Source: Paulinella micropora
Lineage: Eukaryota > Cercozoa > Imbricatea > Euglyphida
Direction of reading: 5' to 3'
Length of the DNA stretch: 64,000 bases
NCBI GenBank assembly: GCA_009731375.1
Contig: BJOX01000135.1
Location: 840,340-904,339, forward strand
Shown here: in pieces, positions 55,201 to 61,200 of the stretch
Layout: every line of letters starts with the position of its first letter
Numbering within the stretch: position 1 is the stretch's first letter
Made by a program: the position numbers and the translations under genes
Notes under the pieces: generated by a model
The model's input: the letters and a program-made list of their open reading frames with translations, nothing else
What the model was told of the DNA's origin: nothing
The model's database searches: none

Positions 55201-58200
55201 CTTTAATCTGTTCAAATGATGCTTCTTGGTATAAAATCCACTTGTATGAATGCTAGTAGGGGCAAGCCCCTACGACCCCGCTGTAGGGTTTGAAAGGGGT
55301 TTCCCCTTTCACTTCTTTGAACTAGAAGGCGATGGAAGGCATATGCCAATCAATAGTGTTAAAATTCCGACATAAGTGTTAGCAACCTCACAAGGTAAGT
55401 TCTTTTCAGATAGCCTCATGATACAAAGGGTTATAATGGCAATAATGATACCCATTTGAAATAAGTATTTAATAAGTCGGCTGTCGGTCGGTCTGTTTTT
55501 TATACAACAAGAATTCCAGTTATCTTCCAATTCGTGCTCTACTTTTTTTTCTTCATTCTTCAACGAGATGTCCAAAACACGGTTCTTCAACTCTGGTGTG
55601 AGGTCGCCATCTACTTCTATGATTGGTGGTGGTGGGTGTAATCTAGGGGGCAGTGCAAAGCTACGCTTTTCAAAGCATATTAGGGAAAACGACTGCTCGT
55701 ATTTCTGCTAATTGGTTTGCTTGGTCTTGTAATATATTAATTAAAGTTTTATTTTCTTTTTCTAAATTATTGATTGCATCAATAGATGTAATAACCTTTT
55801 CCTTTAAATGTTGAAAAGCACTGACCAATATCGGAATAAAACTAGTATATGTTATGCTTTCAAGATTTCCATTTCCATCATCCGCTTTCATTCCACTTTC
55901 AGATACAAATTCAGGAAATATTTTTTTTACTTCGTCCGCAATAAATCCGTGGTTCTTTTGTTCTTTCTTTTCGTCTGATTTCAAATAATATGAACAACAA
56001 TTTATTTTCATTAGTTTCTCGCAACAATCCCCGCAGTCTAATGCTTTAATATCTGATTTTAGCCTCCTGTCCAATGAGTATGTCCAAGCACCATTAAGTG
56101 GAACATAATTATAAGCACCAGAAGGCTCACCCGTAGAGTTTGAAGTAGTCCAAGCATGAAGGACACCAGTTGCTGAAACAATTATGCCATAATTCGTATA
56201 TCCTCTCGATTTAAAAAATATCTGCGGGTCGTAACTATATGGACTTGATCTTTTTCGTAATGTTAAAGAACCGCTGGATGCTGTTGGGATGATTACATCT
56301 CCCGCATTGCTTATGTTCATCGCCTCGCTAAATGCTATGGCTCCTCCAAGTGATACTCCTAATTTGTAGTTAAAAGCGAGTTTATCACTCATTTTGTATT
56401 TTTGAAAGTTTGAGCCTGGGTCGCTTGATTTCCAGCCACCTCCCTCCCAATAACTATCAAAACTTAAAGCAATATTGTCCTGACTATAATTCAATAATTG
56501 GAATGTGGGATAAACTGATGTATGAACGAATGCTTGAATATGTGGGCCATTCGCATTTCCTTCTGTTCCATGTAACTCTAAGCCACCAGTTGCTCCTACT
56601 CCTTTTGTTGAGATGCCTATGATTATCGGTTTTCCTAGTGCTGTTGTTATTTTATCACTCGTTGTTAATGTGGTTGTAGATATGCCCGCATTCGCCGTTA
56701 TTAGTCCTGCTGTGCTTATATTCATCGCCTCAGACCATGTTATATTGCTTCCTGCTGCTATTCCTGATTTGTAGCTAAAAGCGAGTTTATTGTTTCCTTT
56801 TGATGTTTGGAAATTTGAACAAACATTACTTGATTTCCAGTTAGTGCCATCCCAATAAGAATCAAAGTTTAAGGATATGTTGTCGTGTGACCAGTTGAGA
56901 TTTTGAAAAACTTGATAGATGTCCGCCGTCGTTATTGCCTGTATATGCGGACCGCAATGTTGTTCGTCGTTCCATACAACTCTAAGCCTTCTGTCGCCCC
57001 TGTGCCTTTTGTTGTATTGCCTATGATTATCGGTTTGCTTAGTGCTGTTGTTATTTTATCACTCGCTGTTAATGTGGTTCCCGTTATTGTTCCAGCACTT
57101 GTTATGTTGTTTGAATTCATATCCAAAGCACCATAAAACCACATACCGCCAGCATAGTTAAAAAGGACAATGTCAGATGAAGCACTTTTATTATTCAAAA
57201 GTTTTGAAATATAAAGTCCCGCCCCTTTTACATCAAATGCTACATTCGTGAATATATAACCTCTTTGGTTCGCGGTTCCACTTGTAGCAGTATTTAGAGT
57301 AAATAAGAAATATTGATAATCACCTGATGTCTGTGAAAAGAATATATCTCCTCCATTTTGGTTTAATATCCTCGCACCATTATATGTAATATTTTCACCA
57401 TTAATGATATCCTGATGATTAAAATCGGCCGTTTGCGTTAGAGTTAGATATTTTATTATAGTGCTCGCTCCATTGAATGTTTTAATTCCTGTTATGGTTC
57501 GGTCTCCTGTTAGTTTACACAATTGTCATCCAGATATTGCCTATTTACCGCTTCATTCGCATTTTGCGGTGCTCCTAGATTAACAATCCGACTACTATTA
57601 CAATCTAAGCCAGTAGCATTAAACCACGAAACAATTGTCCCATCAATAATAAAACTTATTTTTTTCGCAGAAATTTCAAAGTTGTAATACGTATTTGTGT
57701 TCATATCCAAACTAGCAAATAGACCCAATATTACTGGTAGAATTAAAAACGATGAATGTGCCCTTTGTTGTTGAATTTATTGAATTTCCAGTTATTTCAA
57801 CACCACTGCTATATGTCTTAATTCCAGCTATGGTTTGGTTTCCTGAGGTTTTAACCGCCGAACTATCAAGGACAGAAACATCCACACCATCAACTAAGTT
57901 CACATTTGTTATATTTTGATTTCCCATATTTATTCATCCAGTCATACTAGCAGTGCCATCTAATCTAAGAAAGGGCGAATTTGTGTTTTTCCATTGTCCA
58001 GTGCTATAAATGAGTAGTTGATTGTCCCCCGCCGTTGTTATAGTCACATCACTATGAGTATCAATAGACCCACCTGCTGACACTTTCGCAGTGTTCGCAT
58101 CATGCTCTGATAACCAAGTTGTGATAGACCTACCATTTAGTTGATTTACATTTGTAATGTTTTGACTTTTCATATCAAGACTAGCACTCGCATTTATTAT

Positions 58201-61200
58201 GCTGCTAAATGTCTTAATTCCTGCTATCGTTTGGTCTCCTGTTAGTTTAACAACCGAAGTATCAACTGCGAGAGTAGTGAGATTAATTCCATTATATGTA
58301 GAAGCCCCTGAAATAGCATAACAACCCATATTTAGTCCTCCCGTCATACTGGCAGTGCCGTCTAATCTAAGAAAGGGTGATGCCACATTTCTCCATTGTA
58401 CTGTGCTATAAATAAGCATTTGGTTATCTGATGGGAAGCCTGTTATTTTCACATCGCTATGTGAGTCTATACTTCCAGCTGCTGACACTTTATCATTATT
58501 ATCATTATGCTCAAATATCCATTCATCAACATCTTTGGTATTTAGCAAATTTACTCCTGTTATGTTCAAATACCCGCCCATATTAATATTACCGAATTCA
58601 TCAACATTTATCGGAAAGGTTTTATTTACCCAGTTTATTGAGTTATATGTGAGATAACTATTAGTGGCTATTGGTGCGGTTATGACTACATAGGAAAGTG
58701 TGTCAATAGACCAGAGTGCTATATTCCTCCATTTACCATCTACATCATTATATGTTAAGTATTGACCGACAGTTGGTGCGGATATGTTTGTGTCTATCAA
58801 ATTGTATAGGCTGGTTTGGTGCGGATTACTTATATTAGAACGGTGTTGAGTTGAAGATTTAACCTCGTCGTTGTCCCTAACTCGTTGCTCTGTGTAGTAT
58901 AAATTTTTTCCTTCTTTAATGTCCCCCGTGCTTTTGGTAGCCAGTCTCGCATCAAATCGGCCGTCAATATAATAAAGATTTACGGGGTCGGCATCTTCTG
59001 GCACTCTGTCTGTGTTTAAGCCAATAATATTAGTGTTCGTTAAGTCTAAGTTAAGTATATTTAGACTATCAACAGCCAACTCATTAAGGCCTAATAAACT
59101 TTTGAATTGTGACATTTGAACCAAAACCCGTGGAGGTGTCTATATTTGTTAAGAAATTCTTTATTAATAAAAACTAAATAATATTATTTTGTATAATAAT
59201 ATAAACAAGTCATAAAATGCCAAGAGCTAATAGAGAAATTGCTATGAAAAATCTTGAAAAGGGGTGGGAGGCGAAGAAGAAACAGGCTAAGCAGAGAAAG
59301 ATTGAGAGGGCTAAGGAATTACTTGCTGAGGAAGAGGCAAAGAATGTAAAAGAAATGATTGCTGACGAAAAGATGGACCACATTACTAAGAAGCAGTTGG
59401 CTAAGGATATGATTGGCGGGACGGATGGCGAGCCAATTGAGGAAAGCAGTTCAGATGAGGAAGTAGAGCTCGACTTTGTAGATATTGTTGCACGACGGGT
59501 TGTGGGTATGAAATTAAAGACTAAGCAGAAGAAGGCGAAGAAAGTGGTAAAAAAGAAAGTGGAAGAAGAAAGCGAGGACGAAAGCGAAAAATGAAGAAGA
59601 GGAAGAGGAAGAGCCCAAGCCTAAAAAGGGTAAAGGTAAGAAATCAAACATATCAGTTAATGTTTATAACCAACAACCAGAGAAACCAAAAAAACAAAAC
59701 AATGATACATCTAAGATATTTTTAAAGTTTTGAAACTTTTGCTGAAAGATTTTTAAAATCTTTTTAATATATAACTTTATGCACGACTTATTATTTACTC
59801 TTTTATATATTGTGATAAAATACCTTTCTATTTTAGTCGCATATAGCGATGGACCATAAACATATAACCGCTGACTCACAACTGGAAGAAACTCCAGGTA
59901 AAAATGAAGAAGAACTTGAGAAACAGAAAATTGAAGAGGCTTCTGAAATACACCATCAATCTAAAGCACCTAAAAAATGGAATAATATACTAGCCCCCTG
60001 AGCCTGAACCATTAAGCCAAGTATTTATTGACTTAATGGATATGTCTAAAATAGCTACTAAGAAAGGAAACAAAAACTACAATTTTGGTTTAGTAATGAT
60101 TGAATTTTATTCTCGTCGTGCTTGGATTGAACCGATCAAAAATAAAACAACCAGTGAAGTATTAGAAGGATTAAAGAAAATGCCTAAACCTAAAAGGATT
60201 ACATCTGATAATGGCAGTGAATATAAAGGACAAGTGGCCGAATACTTTAAAGACAACGGAATTCAACATGCAACGAAGTTGGTGACCACCGAACTATGGG
60301 GATAGTGATTTATTAGAACAATAAGGAACGATTTAAATTTTATGTGGGAAGTTAATGATAATTTTATTTGAGTTCCTTACATTTATAAAAGTGTGGAAAA
60401 TTATAATAATACATACCATAATACAATAAAAGCTACACCTATGGAAGTCTATGAGGGTAAAAAGGAAAATGACCAAGAAATATATAGAGCGGGTCTTATT
60501 AATAAATTTTCTAAGGGCTCAACCGTTAGAAAAGAACTATACAGAACTGCTTTTAGTAAAGGCGATGTTCAGTACTCCAAGAAAGTACATACTGTTAAAG
60601 GTCGGAAAGGTTTTAAGTTGATACTCGGTGTAAACGAACTAGTTAGCCCTCAACAATTATTAAAGTCCAAAATGAAAGAACAACAGGAAGAAGTTAATCC
60701 TCAATTAGCCGACAAAGTAAAGGAAGCAACTAAAGAAATTTAAAGAAGACTAAGGAATTATTAAAGTCATTGGATATTCAACCAGAGAATATCCGTAGTA
60801 GTACTCATATTAAAAAGAAAAAAGAAATAATGGATTTGTAAGTTATTATCGACTACATCGATAGATGTAATTTAATATAACCGTAAACAGAGTCAAGTAG
60901 ATTAAAAATGAAAATTATTAAGATTTTTTAAATTTTTGTTACTCATCTTCCTCGTCTCCTTCCTCATCACCTTCCTCTCGTTCACCCTCCCAAAAGGTAT
61001 TCAGATTTTCTTCGCCAACCCAAATTCCACGAAAGATTGTTTCCACTTCTTTTCTTTGTTTTATTGGAATTGTTACCGCATTGTCCAAAGAAAGAAATAC
61101 TTCGTAGGTTTCGTCACTCAAAATAGCGACACGATAATCACGGTTCCCGGTAGGATGCTTGAATGTTTTCAACGCTGCCTCATGAGTATGAATTTCCTTA

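Noticed and set aside
50350-60371. Alternative genetic code with TGA as sense
   Set aside because: TGA also ends several element genes and both host genes, and neighbouring frameshifts and TAA stops point to decay.
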